From NCBI GenBank assembly GCA_025964775.1, contig JAOPYE010000002.1, forward strand, positions 62,001-126,000: 64,000 nucleotides of DNA. The letters run 5' to 3'. Positions 45,666 to 54,311 of this stretch are shown here, one piece after another; positions within the stretch are counted from its first letter, which is position 1; every line of letters begins with the position of its first letter. The stretch comes from Marmoricola sp. (lineage in GTDB: Bacteria; Actinomycetota; Actinomycetes; Propionibacteriales; Nocardioidaceae). The notes beneath the pieces were generated by a model. The model was not told the origin of the DNA, ran no database searches, and was given only the letters and a program-made list of their open reading frames with translations. The position numbers were made by a program, and so were the translations under genes.

Positions 45666-46325
45666 TCAGGCCTCCTGTCCGGACTTGGCAGCGGAGCGGA
45701 TCACGATCAGGCCGCCCTTGGGGCCGGGAACGGCACCCTTGAGCAGGATCAGGCCCTTCTCGACGTCCACCGCGTGCACGGTGATGTTCTGGGTGGTGAC
45801 GGTGTCCGTACCCATCCGACCGGCCATCCGGGTGCCCTTGAAGACGCGACCGGGGGTCGCGCAGGCGCCGATGGAACCGGGCTTGCGGTGGTTGCGGTGA
45901 GCACCGTGCGAGGCGCCGACGCCGTGGAAGCCGTGACGCTTCATGACACCGGCGTAGCCCTTGCCCTTGCTCGTTCCGGTGACATCGACGTCGTCGCCGG
46001 CGGCGAACAGCTCGGGGCTGATCTCCTGGCCGACCGAGTACGACCCGGCGTCAGCGGTGCGGATCTCGGCCATGTGGCGGCGCGGGGTGACCCCGGCTGC
46101 CTCGAAGTGACCGGCCGAGGGCTTGGTGACCTTGCGGCCGTCGATCTCGCCGTACCCGACCTGGATGGCGTTGTAGCCGTCCTTCTCGGGGGTGCGGACC
46201 TGGGTGACCACGTTGGTGGACGCCGCGACGACGGTCACGGGGACGATCTTGTTGTTCTCGTCCCACAGCTGGGTCATGCCGAGCTTGGTGCCCAGCAGCC
46301 CCTTCACATTGCGTTCGTAAGTCAT
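45666..46325 (-). CDS. rplC: 50S ribosomal protein L3
   Basis: 219 residues: [40 protein letters not shown], and [20 protein letters not shown]. Gln in the GQ-type methylation site is not obvious by eye. 11 bases after rpsJ. Confidence 0.98.
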   Translation of the reverse strand: MTYERNVKGLLGTKLGMTQLWDENNKIVPVTVVAASTNVVTQVRTPEKDGYNAIQVGYGEIDGRKVTKPSAGHFEAAGVTPRRHMAEIRTADAGSYSVGQEISPELFAAGDDVDVTGTSKGKGYAGVMKRHGFHGVGASHGAHRNHRKPGSIGACATPGRVFKGTRMAGRMGTDTVTTQNITVHAVDVEKGLILLKGAVPGPKGGLIVIRSAAKSGQEA

Positions 46326-46336
46326 CTCGATCTACC

Positions 46337-46645
46337 TCAGAGCTTGATCTCGATGTCGACGCCGGCGGGCAGGTCGAGGCGCATCAGCGAGTCGACCGTC
46401 TTCGGCGTGGGGTCAATGATGTCGATCAGGCGCTTGTGGGTGCGCATCTCGAAGTGCTCGCGGGAGTCCTTGTACTTGTGCGGCGAGCGGATGACACAGA
46501 AGACGTTCTTCTCGGTGGGCAGCGGCACAGGGCCGGCCACCTTGGCGCCCGTACGGGTCACCGTGTCGACGATCTTCCGCGCCGAGGTGTCGATCACCTC
46601 GTGGTCATAGGCCTTGAGCCTGATGCGGATCTTCTGTCCCGCCAT
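46337..46645 (-). CDS. rpsJ: 30S ribosomal protein S10
   Basis: 102 residues from ATG 46645: [60 protein letters not shown]. First gene of the S10 operon and also the NusB partner in antitermination. The longer upstream frame is leader sequence. Confidence 0.98.
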   Translation of the reverse strand: MAGQKIRIRLKAYDHEVIDTSARKIVDTVTRTGAKVAGPVPLPTEKNVFCVIRSPHKYKDSREHFEMRTHKRLIDIIDPTPKTVDSLMRLDLPAGVDIEIKL

Positions 46646-47035
46646 CACGCGTCCTTCGCTGTCGTAGTGGGCGGTTTCCCGCCTGGATCCCCGACCCCCG
46701 AGGTCGGGCGTGTCGCGCTCATGTCGCAGCGCAGGACAAGCTCGACCTGGTGGTCGTTTGTTCTCGGGGTGTGCCTGCCGGGGAGGCGGGCGGAACGGGA
46801 TCTCCAGGTGCGGCACGGACAGACGACCACGCGCGCACTCTCGGACCCCCTTCAGCAGAGGGCCAGGAGAACCTGTTCAGTAGTCAATGTCCGCGCCCCG
46901 GCAATCCCGCCGGAGCAACCGGACTATCTTGGCAGACATCCGCGTGAGCGCCAAATCGGGTCTGCGAGCGGCCGGACCCGCGACCTGACAGGATGGCAGC
47001 GCCAGCCGACCACATCAGGCAAAGCAGGAGAAATC
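46646..47035. other. Intergenic leader between the S10 operon and a divergent membrane-protein gene
   Basis: 390 bases without a supported gene. On the rpsJ side there is a GGCGG-TTTC-CCGCC stem (near 46671-46684) and a stronger stem at 46690-46708. A TTGACT at 46887-46882 (minus strand) has no convincing -10 at 17-19 bases. The divergent gene has AGGAG at 47026-47030. The S10 promoter could not be placed with confidence. Confidence 0.6.
46690..46708 (-). promoter_or_regulatory. Hairpin in the S10 operon leader
   Basis: CCCGACC-CCCGA-GGTCGGG, a perfect 7-bp stem with 5-base loop, 45 bases before the rpsJ start. Candidate for leader control; no known S10-leader consensus was matched. Confidence 0.35.
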
Positions 47036-48199
47036 ATGTCGGATCCCGGGCCGTTCCCGCCACCGGGGCAGCCTCCTGTCCAGCCCGGACCTCCGGTCTA
47101 TCCGGCCTACCCCCAGCCCGGCTATGCCCCGCAGGGCTACCCGCCAGCCAACCCGGCGCAGCCAGGTCCGGCGAACTGGTCCGACTGGGCCCAGGCCCCG
47201 GGCCAGCCTCCCGTCCACCCGCAGGCCGGGTACCTGCCGTTCGCACCCGCCCACAAGCCGGGCGCGATCCCGCTGCGGCCGCTGGGGCTCGGCGACATGT
47301 TCGACGGGGCGTTCAAGATCATCCGGTTCAACCCGAAGGCGACCATCGGCTCTGCCGTGCTGGTCACCGCGGTTGCGATGTCGATCCCGATCATCGTGAC
47401 CGGCGTGCTCACCCTGTTCGTCAACATGTCGCTGAACTCGTCGTCCTTGGACACCTCCGGCAACGTGAGCGGATCCAATGTGGCCGGGTTCCTCGGGGCG
47501 TACGGATCGACCGTGATCGGATCGATCCTGCAAGGGTTCGGGCTGCTCTTCGTGACGGGGATGATCGTGCACGTCACCGCGGCAGCCGCGGTCGGGCGTC
47601 GGCTGTCGCTCGGTGAGGCCTGGGCCGCCACCGCGGGCAAGCGCGGCGCCCTCGTCGGGCTCTCGTTCCTGCTCGGGCTGATCACCGTGGTGTACATGGC
47701 CGTGTGCACCGTGGTGATCGTCGTCCTGGCGCTGGTCCTGCCGACCGCGGCGGCGGTGCTGGTCGCGATCGCGTTGGGCGTGGCCTCCCTGGTCGGCCTG
47801 GTGGTCTTCTGGATCCGGGTCTACTACCTCGCCGTGCCCCCGCTGATGCTCGAGCCGATCGGCGTCGGCGAAGCGATGCGGCGCTCGTGGTCGCTGAGCG
47901 CGCGGCAGTTCTGGAGGATCCTCGGAATTGCGCTCCTGACCATGCTGCTGACCCGGATCGTCGGGGGGATCCTGGGCTTTCCGTTCGGGATCGTTGCCGC
48001 GGTGGCAACCGCTGCGGTCAACGGCTCCAACGGGGTCCTGCTGTTCGTCGCGATGAACAGCCTGTCCGCTGTGGTCTCGTCGGCGTTCGTCGCGCCGTTC
48101 ACCGCGGCAGTGCTCTCCCTGCAGTACATCGACCAGCGGATCCGCAAGGAGGGGTACGACGTGGAGCTGATGACCCGGGCGGGGATCACCGGGTTGTGA
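47036..48199 (+). CDS. Pro-rich membrane protein (glycerophosphodiester phosphodiesterase membrane-domain-like)
   Basis: 387 residues. A ~75-residue cytoplasmic Pro/Gln/Tyr/Gly-rich N-terminus (PYPQPGYAPQGYPP-like repeats) precedes PLGLGDMFDGAFKIIRFNPK and about six TM helices, a layout typical of actinobacterial proteins labelled GDPD membrane domain. No catalytic phosphodiesterase domain is present. Shine-Dalgarno AGGAG five bases before the ATG. Overlaps the DUF4129 gene by four bases and so begins the MoxR cluster operon. Confidence 0.8.
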   Translation: MSDPGPFPPPGQPPVQPGPPVYPAYPQPGYAPQGYPPANPAQPGPANWSDWAQAPGQPPVHPQAGYLPFAPAHKPGAIPLRPLGLGDMFDGAFKIIRFNPKATIGSAVLVTAVAMSIPIIVTGVLTLFVNMSLNSSSLDTSGNVSGSNVAGFLGAYGSTVIGSILQGFGLLFVTGMIVHVTAAAAVGRRLSLGEAWAATAGKRGALVGLSFLLGLITVVYMAVCTVVIVVLALVLPTAAAVLVAIALGVASLVGLVVFWIRVYYLAVPPLMLEPIGVGEAMRRSWSLSARQFWRILGIALLTMLLTRIVGGILGFPFGIVAAVATAAVNGSNGVLLFVAMNSLSAVVSSAFVAPFTAAVLSLQYIDQRIRKEGYDVELMTRAGITGL

Positions 48200-48822
48200 C
48201 GTCGTACTGCTCCCTGGCCCTGGTGCCGTGGCATGCACCGCTCGATCCCTCGCCGGATCGCGCACGTTCGCTGCTGCGCACCGAGCTGCTGCATCCGCCG
48301 TACCATCAGCAGAACCTGATCGACGCGTTCATGCGCTGGCTCAACGACCGCCTGAACTCCACGTTGCAGGCTGCTTCCAACGCTCCCCCGCTCGGAGCCT
48401 TCGCGAGCATCGTGGTCTTCGCGGTGCTGGTGGTGCTCGTCGTCTGGCTGCTCTCCCGTTTCCGGCGTACGCCGCGGGCGGCCGGTGAGGGCGGGGCCGT
48501 GCTGACCAGTGAAGTGGTCACCGCCGCCCAGCTGCGCGCACGGGCCGAGGCCGCGCTCGCCGGCGGCCATCACGCCGAAGCCCTGGTCGACGGCTTCCGG
48601 GCCCTCACGGTGCGCCAGATCGAACGCGGCCGGCTCGACGACCTGCCCGGCGCGACGGCTCACGAGGTGGCCGCCGGTCTCGGCTCCACCTTCCCCCAGC
48701 ACGGACCACGGGTACGGGCCAGCGCCGATCTCTTCGACCTCGTCCTGTACGGCGACCGGCCCGCCAGCCCGGACCAGGCTGCCGGCGTCCTCGCACTGGA
48801 CGACGAGCTGGCACGCACATGA
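48196..48822 (+). CDS. DUF4129 domain protein
   Basis: 208 residues. One TM helix (ASIVVFAVLVVLVVWLLSRF) near residue 75, then a cytoplasmic helical domain with AAQLRARAEAALAGGHHAEALVDGFRALTVRQIERG and the conserved GATAHEVAAGLG. This C-terminal domain is DUF4129, usually beside transglutaminase or MoxR genes. GTG start overlapping the previous stop by four bases; overlaps the next gene by four. Confidence 0.82.
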   Translation: MTSYCSLALVPWHAPLDPSPDRARSLLRTELLHPPYHQQNLIDAFMRWLNDRLNSTLQAASNAPPLGAFASIVVFAVLVVLVVWLLSRFRRTPRAAGEGGAVLTSEVVTAAQLRARAEAALAGGHHAEALVDGFRALTVRQIERGRLDDLPGATAHEVAAGLGSTFPQHGPRVRASADLFDLVLYGDRPASPDQAAGVLALDDELART

Positions 48823-49988
48823 CGGCGACCATCGCGGCGCCCGGGCCGGCGACCGGGCAGACGACGACCCACCACAGCTGGCTGCGCCGGCACCGTGCGG
48901 TCCTGCTGATCGGTTCAGGACTGCTCGCTGCCACCGTCCTGACGGCCATCAGCACCGGGAGCGCGAAGTACACCGATCCGCTCGACCCGGCCAACGCCAA
49001 TCCTGACGGGGCCCGCGCCATCGCGAAGGTGCTCGGCCACCAGGGCATCGACGTCCAGGTCGTCCGCAGCGCCAAGGCGCTCGCGGGGGCCACGACAGAC
49101 CTCGGGACGACGGTGGTGGTCACCTCGACCGGTTCGCTGGGTCGCGGCACGATCCAGCAGCTGCGCGACCAGGCGTCGGACTCGCTCGTCGTGCTGGTCA
49201 ATCCGGACGTCGGGATACCGACGTTGTTCGACGCCCAGGAGGGCACCCGGACCCGCAAGTCCATCGCGATCGCCGCGCACTGCAACGACCCGCTGTTCGA
49301 CGGCCTCACCCTTAAGCTCGACCAGTACACCTCGTACCCTTCCCCCTCGAACACCTGCTTCGCCCACGCCGGCGGATCGGTGCTGGGCCAGCCGCAGCCC
49401 CGGCTGGTGATGCTCGGGGCCGGCGGCCTGCTCGCGAACGACCAGATCACCCGGGCCGACAACGCCGCCTTCGCCCTGCGGCTGCTCGGTCAGCACGACC
49501 GCCTGGTCTGGTACGTCCCCGACGCCGCCGACAACACCGCCCACGACTCCGTCGGGATCTCCTCGATCCTGCCGCGCTGGCTCAAGCCCGGCCTGTGGCT
49601 CCTCGGGATCTGCGTGCTGGCGCTGATGATCGCTCGCGGACGCAGGCTCGGAGCACTGGTCACCGAGCCCCTCCCGGTCGTGGTGACCGCCATCGAGACG
49701 ACCCGCAGCCGCGGGCGGCTCTACCGCAAGGTCAACGACCGGGCCCATGCCGCCGACGCTCTGCGACGCGCCGCCCGGAGGCGGCTGGCCGTCGACCTGA
49801 ACCTCCCCCGGAGCGCGGTGAACGACCCGCAGACCCTGGTCACCGACATCGCCGCCACCACGGGCATCGAACCCACCCAGCTGCGCAGCCTGCTCCTCGG
49901 AGACGGGAACGGGCCGCGCACCGACAAGGACCTGACCGACCTGGCCAACGCCCTGGCCGATCTCACCAGAGAGGTACGCCGCCCATGA
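48819..49988 (+). CDS. DUF4350 domain membrane protein
   Basis: 389 residues. N-terminal TM (~28-45), an extracytoplasmic domain with DPANANPDGARAIAKVLGHQGIDVQVVRS (the DUF4350 opening) and VVVTSTGSLGRGTIQQLRDQ, a second TM (~255-272, LWLLGICVLALMIARGRRLG), then a basic cytoplasmic tail of ~115 residues. Function unknown. Fourth-base overlaps on both sides tie it to the MoxR operon. Confidence 0.82.
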   Translation: MTATIAAPGPATGQTTTHHSWLRRHRAVLLIGSGLLAATVLTAISTGSAKYTDPLDPANANPDGARAIAKVLGHQGIDVQVVRSAKALAGATTDLGTTVVVTSTGSLGRGTIQQLRDQASDSLVVLVNPDVGIPTLFDAQEGTRTRKSIAIAAHCNDPLFDGLTLKLDQYTSYPSPSNTCFAHAGGSVLGQPQPRLVMLGAGGLLANDQITRADNAAFALRLLGQHDRLVWYVPDAADNTAHDSVGISSILPRWLKPGLWLLGICVLALMIARGRRLGALVTEPLPVVVTAIETTRSRGRLYRKVNDRAHAADALRRAARRRLAVDLNLPRSAVNDPQTLVTDIAATTGIEPTQLRSLLLGDGNGPRTDKDLTDLANALADLTREVRRP

Positions 49989-50980
49989 GCGAGCACACAC
50001 CCACCCCGTCGACCCCGACCTCGGCAGCGGATGCCGACGCCCGGGCCCGACTGGCCGCCGTACGGACCGAGGTCGCCAAGGTCGTGGTCGGCCAGGACGC
50101 CGCCGTCTCCGGCCTGCTCGTGGCGCTGCTGTGCGGGGGCCACGTCCTGATGGAGGGCGTGCCCGGGGTCGCCAAGACCCTGCTGGTGCGCTCGCTCGCC
50201 GGCGCGCTGTCGGTGGACACCAAGCGGGTCCAGTTCACCCCCGACCTGATGCCCGGCGACATCACCGGATCGATGGTGATCGACGGCCAGGGCGGCCAGC
50301 TGAGCTTCCGGGAGGGCCCGCTCTTCACGAACCTGCTGCTGGCCGACGAGATCAACCGCACGCCTCCCAAGACCCAGTCAGCCCTGCTCGAGGCGATGGA
50401 GGAGGGCCAGGTGTCGGTGGACGGCGTGTCCCGACCGCTGCCGCGACCGTTCCTGGTCGCTGCCACCCAGAACCCGGTCGAGTACGAGGGCACCTATCCC
50501 CTGCCCGAGGCACAGCTGGACCGGTTCCTGCTCAAGGTGGTCCTGCCAGTGCCCGAACGCGAAGCCGAGCTCGAGATCCTGCGCCGCCACGCCGACGGGT
50601 TCGACCCGCGCGACGTCGCCGGTGCCGGCGTCCGTCCTGTCGCCGGACCGGCCGACATCGTCGCCGGCCAGCAGGCCGTGGGCCGGGTCCAGATCACTCC
50701 GGAGGTCTCCGGCTACATCGTCGACATCGCCCGTGCCACCCGGGTCGCGCCGTCGCTCAGCCTCGGCGTCAGCCCTCGAGGCGCCACCGCGCTGCTGCAC
50801 TCCGCGCGGGCCTGGGCCTGGCTCAGCGGACGGGACTTCGTGACCCCGGACGACGTCAAGGTGCTCGCCCACGCGACCCTCGCGCACCGGTTGGGGCTGC
50901 GACCGGAGGCCGAGCTCGACGGCACCGACGTCAACCAGGTCCTCGCGTCCGCACTGGGTTCGGTCCCGGTCCCCCGCTGA
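49985..50980 (+). CDS. MoxR family AAA+ ATPase
   Basis: 331 residues. Walker A GVPGVAKTLLVRSLA, Walker B LLLADEINRTPPKTQSALLEAMEE, sensor region VAATQNPVEYEGTYPLPEAQ and the C-terminal lid AHATLAHRLGLRPEAE. MoxR ATPases act as chaperones that help VWA-domain partners insert metals or assemble; the DUF58 (VWA) protein encoded next is the expected partner. ATG overlaps the DUF4350 stop; the stop overlaps the DUF58 ATG (TGATG). Confidence 0.93.
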   Translation: MSEHTPTPSTPTSAADADARARLAAVRTEVAKVVVGQDAAVSGLLVALLCGGHVLMEGVPGVAKTLLVRSLAGALSVDTKRVQFTPDLMPGDITGSMVIDGQGGQLSFREGPLFTNLLLADEINRTPPKTQSALLEAMEEGQVSVDGVSRPLPRPFLVAATQNPVEYEGTYPLPEAQLDRFLLKVVLPVPEREAELEILRRHADGFDPRDVAGAGVRPVAGPADIVAGQQAVGRVQITPEVSGYIVDIARATRVAPSLSLGVSPRGATALLHSARAWAWLSGRDFVTPDDVKVLAHATLAHRLGLRPEAELDGTDVNQVLASALGSVPVPR

Positions 50981-52269
50981 TGGTCCTCACCGGCAGGGTG
51001 CCGCTCCTGCTGCTCGCCGGTCTCGTACCGGTCGTGCTGCGACCGGGGCTCTCCACCACCTGGCTCTGGGTGCTGATCGTCCTCGTGCTGATCGTCATCG
51101 ACTGGTGGCTGGCGCCACCTCCCGCCGGCCTGGAGCTCGAGCGGTCACCGGCTGTCCGGGTCCGTGTCGGGGAGCCGGCGCTCACCACGCTGACGGCCTC
51201 CTACCCCCGCGGCCGACGGTTCCGGGGCATCGTGCGCGATGCCTGGCAACCCACGGCCGGCGCCGTGGCCAATCGTCATCAGGTGGCAGTCGCGGCCGGT
51301 GAACGTCGACGGCTCGCCACCCAGCTCCTCCCGGTACGCCGCGGGGACCTGCAGGCCGCCGGGGTCACGGTGCGCAGCCTCGGGCCCCTCGGCCTGGCTG
51401 CGCGTCAGCGCACCCGCAAGGTCCCGGGTTCGGTGCGCGCCCTGCCCCCGTTCGGGTCCCGCAAGCACCTGCCGAGCAGACTGGCCCGGCTCCGCGAGCT
51501 CGACGGCCGCTCCGCCGTGCGGGTGCGGGGCCAGGGCACCGAGTTCGACTCCCTGCGCGAGTACGTGCGCGGTGACGACGTCCGCAGCATCGACTGGCGG
51601 GCCAGCGCCCGCAACCGCTCGGTCGTGGTCCGGACCTGGCAGCCCGAACGCGACCGCCGGGTGGTCCTGGTCCTCGACACCTCGCGGACCTCGGCCGGAC
51701 GCGTTGCCGACGTACCTCGCCTGGACTCCGCCATGGATGCTGCGCTGCTCCTCGCCGCCCTGGCCGCGCGCGCCGGCGACCGGATCGACTTCCTGGCAGG
51801 TGACCGGCGCGTCCGTACCCGCCTGCGCCTCACCGGCCCCGATGTCGTCAGTCCGCTCCAGGACGCGATGAGCGGCCTGGTCCCGATCATCGCCGAGGCC
51901 GACTGGTCGGTGCTGGCGGGCGCCCTGGCCGGGTTCGGACGCCAGCGTGCCCTCGTGGTGCTGCTGACCCCGCTGGAGCCCTCAGCCATCGAAGAAGGAC
52001 TGCTGCCGGTGCTGCCCACCCTGGCCCGGCACCACCGGATCGTCCTCGCCTCGGTCAAGGACCCGGCCCTGGAGCAGATGGCGTCGACCCGCGAGACGCT
52101 CGACGACGTGTACGGCGCCGCGGCCGCCGAGCAGGTTCTCGCGCAGCGCCGCCGTACGGCCGCGATCCTCACGGCCCTCGGGGTCGACATCGTCGACACG
52201 GACGCCGAGCGGCTGGCCCCGGCGCTGGCCGATCATTACCTGATGCTCAAGGCTAGGGGGCTCCTGTAG
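50980..52269 (+). CDS. DUF58 (VWA-like) protein
   Basis: 429 residues. Two short TM helices (~8-25, 30-45), a beta domain, then DUF58: GTEFDSLREYVRGDDVRSID, WRASARNRSVVVRTWQPERD and the MIDAS-like LVLDTSRTSAG of the VWA fold. Partner of MoxR; this pair is linked to cell-envelope or membrane-complex assembly in other bacteria, but its role in actinobacteria is open. Confidence 0.9.
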   Translation: MVLTGRVPLLLLAGLVPVVLRPGLSTTWLWVLIVLVLIVIDWWLAPPPAGLELERSPAVRVRVGEPALTTLTASYPRGRRFRGIVRDAWQPTAGAVANRHQVAVAAGERRRLATQLLPVRRGDLQAAGVTVRSLGPLGLAARQRTRKVPGSVRALPPFGSRKHLPSRLARLRELDGRSAVRVRGQGTEFDSLREYVRGDDVRSIDWRASARNRSVVVRTWQPERDRRVVLVLDTSRTSAGRVADVPRLDSAMDAALLLAALAARAGDRIDFLAGDRRVRTRLRLTGPDVVSPLQDAMSGLVPIIAEADWSVLAGALAGFGRQRALVVLLTPLEPSAIEEGLLPVLPTLARHHRIVLASVKDPALEQMASTRETLDDVYGAAAAEQVLAQRRRTAAILTALGVDIVDTDAERLAPALADHYLMLKARGLL

Positions 52270-52273
52270 TCGT

Positions 52274-53269
52274 TCACTGCGCCGTAGCGACCCGGTCCTC
52301 CAGCAGGGAAGCGTCGATGTCGCCGGTCAGGCCACGGTGGAAGGCGTTCCTGCCCAGGGTGAAGACGTAGGTCAGGAACGCGACCTCGGCGGTGACGCCG
52401 ATCCCGATCCGGGCCCAGGTCGGCAGCGGCGAGGGGGTCACGAAGGCCTCGATGGCACCGCTGACCATCAGGACGGCGACGAGGCCCATCGCCACGGTGG
52501 CCGCCGTACGGCCTTCGCGCGCCAGCGACTGGCTGCGGGTCATCGCACCGGGCTCGATCCAGGACCAGAACAGCCGGAGCCCGACCCCGGCGCCGATGAA
52601 GACCGCCGTCAGCTCGAGCATCCCGTGCGGAAGGATCAGCCCCCAGAACTCCGCTGCGCGACCGTGCCGGATCATGATCGAGGCGATCACCGCAAGGTTG
52701 GAGATGTTCTGCCAGAGCACGAAGACGATCGGTACGCCGACCACCCCCATCGCCAGGCACAGCGCGGTGACCCAGGCGTTGTTGATCCAGACCTGCAGGG
52801 CGAAGTGGCCGGCCGCGTACTGGCTGTAGTAGCCGGAGAAGTCGTGGTTGACCAGCTGGTCGACCTCCTGCTTGCTCAGCAGGGACTGTTCGGCGCTCGG
52901 GTGGTGCACCAACCACACGATCATCACGGCGACGACGAGCACGTTGGCCGCCAGCGTGCCCAGCCACCACCGCCGCAGCCGGTACAGCGCAGCCGGGAAG
53001 GTGCCGGTGAAGAACCCGAGCAGATGCCGCCAGCTCGGGATCCGGGTACCCACCGAGCGGTTGCGGGCCCGCGCCAGGATCGAGGACAGGTAGGCGACCA
53101 GGGCCGGGTCCGGCGCCGAGGTCCGGACCACCGAGAGATGGGTGGCGACCTGCTGGTACCGGTCGACGAGCTCGTCGCTCTCGGTGCCGGTGAGGCGACG
53201 GCGCGTCGTGAGCTCTTCGAGCCGCTCCCACTCGTGCCGGTGCGCGATCACGTACGCGTCGAGGTCCAC
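52274..53269 (-). CDS. Stage II sporulation protein M-family membrane protein
   Basis: 331 residues. Cytoplasmic N-terminus (HRHEWERLEELTTRRRLTGT) then about seven TM helices; the core ILPHGMLELTAVFIGAGVGLRLFWSWI is diagnostic of the SpoIIM family. The organism is unlikely to form endospores; the family also occurs in non-sporulating actinobacteria beside RDD, DUF58 and MoxR genes. GTG start with TAGCCT exactly six bases upstream. Convergent with DUF58, divergent from the RDD gene. Confidence 0.88.
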   Translation of the reverse strand: MDLDAYVIAHRHEWERLEELTTRRRLTGTESDELVDRYQQVATHLSVVRTSAPDPALVAYLSSILARARNRSVGTRIPSWRHLLGFFTGTFPAALYRLRRWWLGTLAANVLVVAVMIVWLVHHPSAEQSLLSKQEVDQLVNHDFSGYYSQYAAGHFALQVWINNAWVTALCLAMGVVGVPIVFVLWQNISNLAVIASIMIRHGRAAEFWGLILPHGMLELTAVFIGAGVGLRLFWSWIEPGAMTRSQSLAREGRTAATVAMGLVAVLMVSGAIEAFVTPSPLPTWARIGIGVTAEVAFLTYVFTLGRNAFHRGLTGDIDASLLEDRVATAQ

Positions 53270-53275
53270 GGGTCG

Positions 53276-53281
53276 AGGCTA
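53276..53281 (-). promoter_or_regulatory. -10 hexamer of leaderless spoIIM-like gene
   Basis: TAGCCT on the minus strand, exactly six bases from the GTG at 53269; no Shine-Dalgarno. Confidence 0.5.
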
Positions 53282-53288
53282 CGCGAAC

Positions 53289-53352
53289 GAGCGGAGCCGC
53301 TCGAGCTTGCTCGTTGCGGTGTAGCGAGGAGCGTTGAGGAGCGAAGCGACGA
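53289..53352. repeat. Composite palindromic intergenic repeat
   Basis: GAGCGG-AG-CCGCTC (53289-53302), CGAGC-TT-GCTCG (53302-53313) and GAGGAGCGAAGCGACGA (53336-53352) in one block between divergent genes. A similar GAGCGnAGCGA element is at 12157-12173. Confidence 0.5.
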
Positions 53353-53474
53353 TCACCGAGCGCCCGAACTTGCTCGAGTGCCCCACCCGTGGCACCGCGG
53401 TGACGTTACCTGTGGTGCCGGGGGTGCGGCCGAGAACCCGTTGACGACCGAAGTGAGGATCACGGCGTTCACCC

Positions 53475-53480
53475 TATGCT
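53475..53480 (+). promoter_or_regulatory. -10 hexamer of leaderless RDD gene
   Basis: TATGCT followed by exactly six bases and the GTG start at 53487; no Shine-Dalgarno. Confidence 0.5.
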
Positions 53481-53486
53481 GAACCG

Positions 53487-54296
53487 GTGACCGCACTGCC
53501 CGAGTTCGCGAGCCTCACCGCCGATGACCTCGTCACCGGCGAAGCCGTCGCGCTCGACCTGCCGGCGGCCTCGATCGGGTCCCGGATGGCGTCCGGACTG
53601 ATCGACATCGCGGTCACGGTGGGCTCGCTGATCGGTGCCCTCTTCCTCTTCGGGGCGCTCACCAGCGGGCTCGACCAGGCGCTCTTCTGGGCTGCGATGG
53701 TGACCACGATGATCGTGGTCTTCCTGGTGATCCCGACCACCATCGAGACGGTGACGCGCGGCAAGTCGCTGGGCAAGCTCGCGCTGGGCCTGCGAACCGT
53801 ACGCGACGACGCCGGCCCGATCTCGTTCCAGCACGCGTTCGTCCGCTCGCTGATCGGGTTCGTCGAGATCTACGTGCTCACCGGCGTCCCGGCGTTCTTC
53901 TCGGCCGTCACCAACTCGCGCTCCAAGCGCCTCGGTGACCACGCGGCCGGGACGTACGTGATCCGCGAGCGCTACCGCCTCGGACACCCGCAGCCGGCCC
54001 AGATGCCCCCCCAGCTCGCCGGGTGGGCGCAGAACGCCGACATCGCTCCCCTGCCCACCACGCTGGCCCTCGCGACCCGGCAGTTCCTCGGCAGGCTCGG
54101 CGAGATCACGCCCCAGGCCCGGGCCTCACTGTCGCAGCAGCTCGCCGGTCAGATGCTCACCCACGTCTCCCCGCCTCCGCCGCCGGGTACGCCGCCCGAG
54201 GCGTTCCTGGCCGCAGTCCTCGTGGCGCGCCGCGACCGGGACCTCGCCAGGCTGTACCGCGAATCCGAGCTGCGCCGGCGGCTCACCCAGCGCTGA
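53487..54296 (+). CDS. RDD family membrane protein
   Basis: 269 residues. RDD domain with the conserved Arg and Asp residues: SIGSRMASGLIDIAVTVGSL (R and D in TM1), about three TM helices, ETVTRGKSLGKLALGLRTVR and the TNSRSKRLGDHAAGTYVIRE end. A ~100-residue soluble C-terminal tail follows. Such proteins sit beside SpoIIM and MoxR genes in related genomes. Divergent from the spoIIM-like gene. Confidence 0.9.
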   Translation: MTALPEFASLTADDLVTGEAVALDLPAASIGSRMASGLIDIAVTVGSLIGALFLFGALTSGLDQALFWAAMVTTMIVVFLVIPTTIETVTRGKSLGKLALGLRTVRDDAGPISFQHAFVRSLIGFVEIYVLTGVPAFFSAVTNSRSKRLGDHAAGTYVIRERYRLGHPQPAQMPPQLAGWAQNADIAPLPTTLALATRQFLGRLGEITPQARASLSQQLAGQMLTHVSPPPPPGTPPEAFLAAVLVARRDRDLARLYRESELRRRLTQR

Positions 54297-54311
54297 GGAG
54301 TGCCGGCCGGG

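Noticed and set aside
46436..47035. N-terminal extension of the Pro-rich membrane protein through the S10 leader
   Set aside because: It would be antisense to rpsJ; AGGAG sits at the right distance from ATG 47036.
53270..53400. Possible CRISPR-like array in the GAGCGA-rich gap
   Set aside because: The units differ in length and sequence, there are no equal spacers and no cas genes; a palindromic intergenic repeat fits better.
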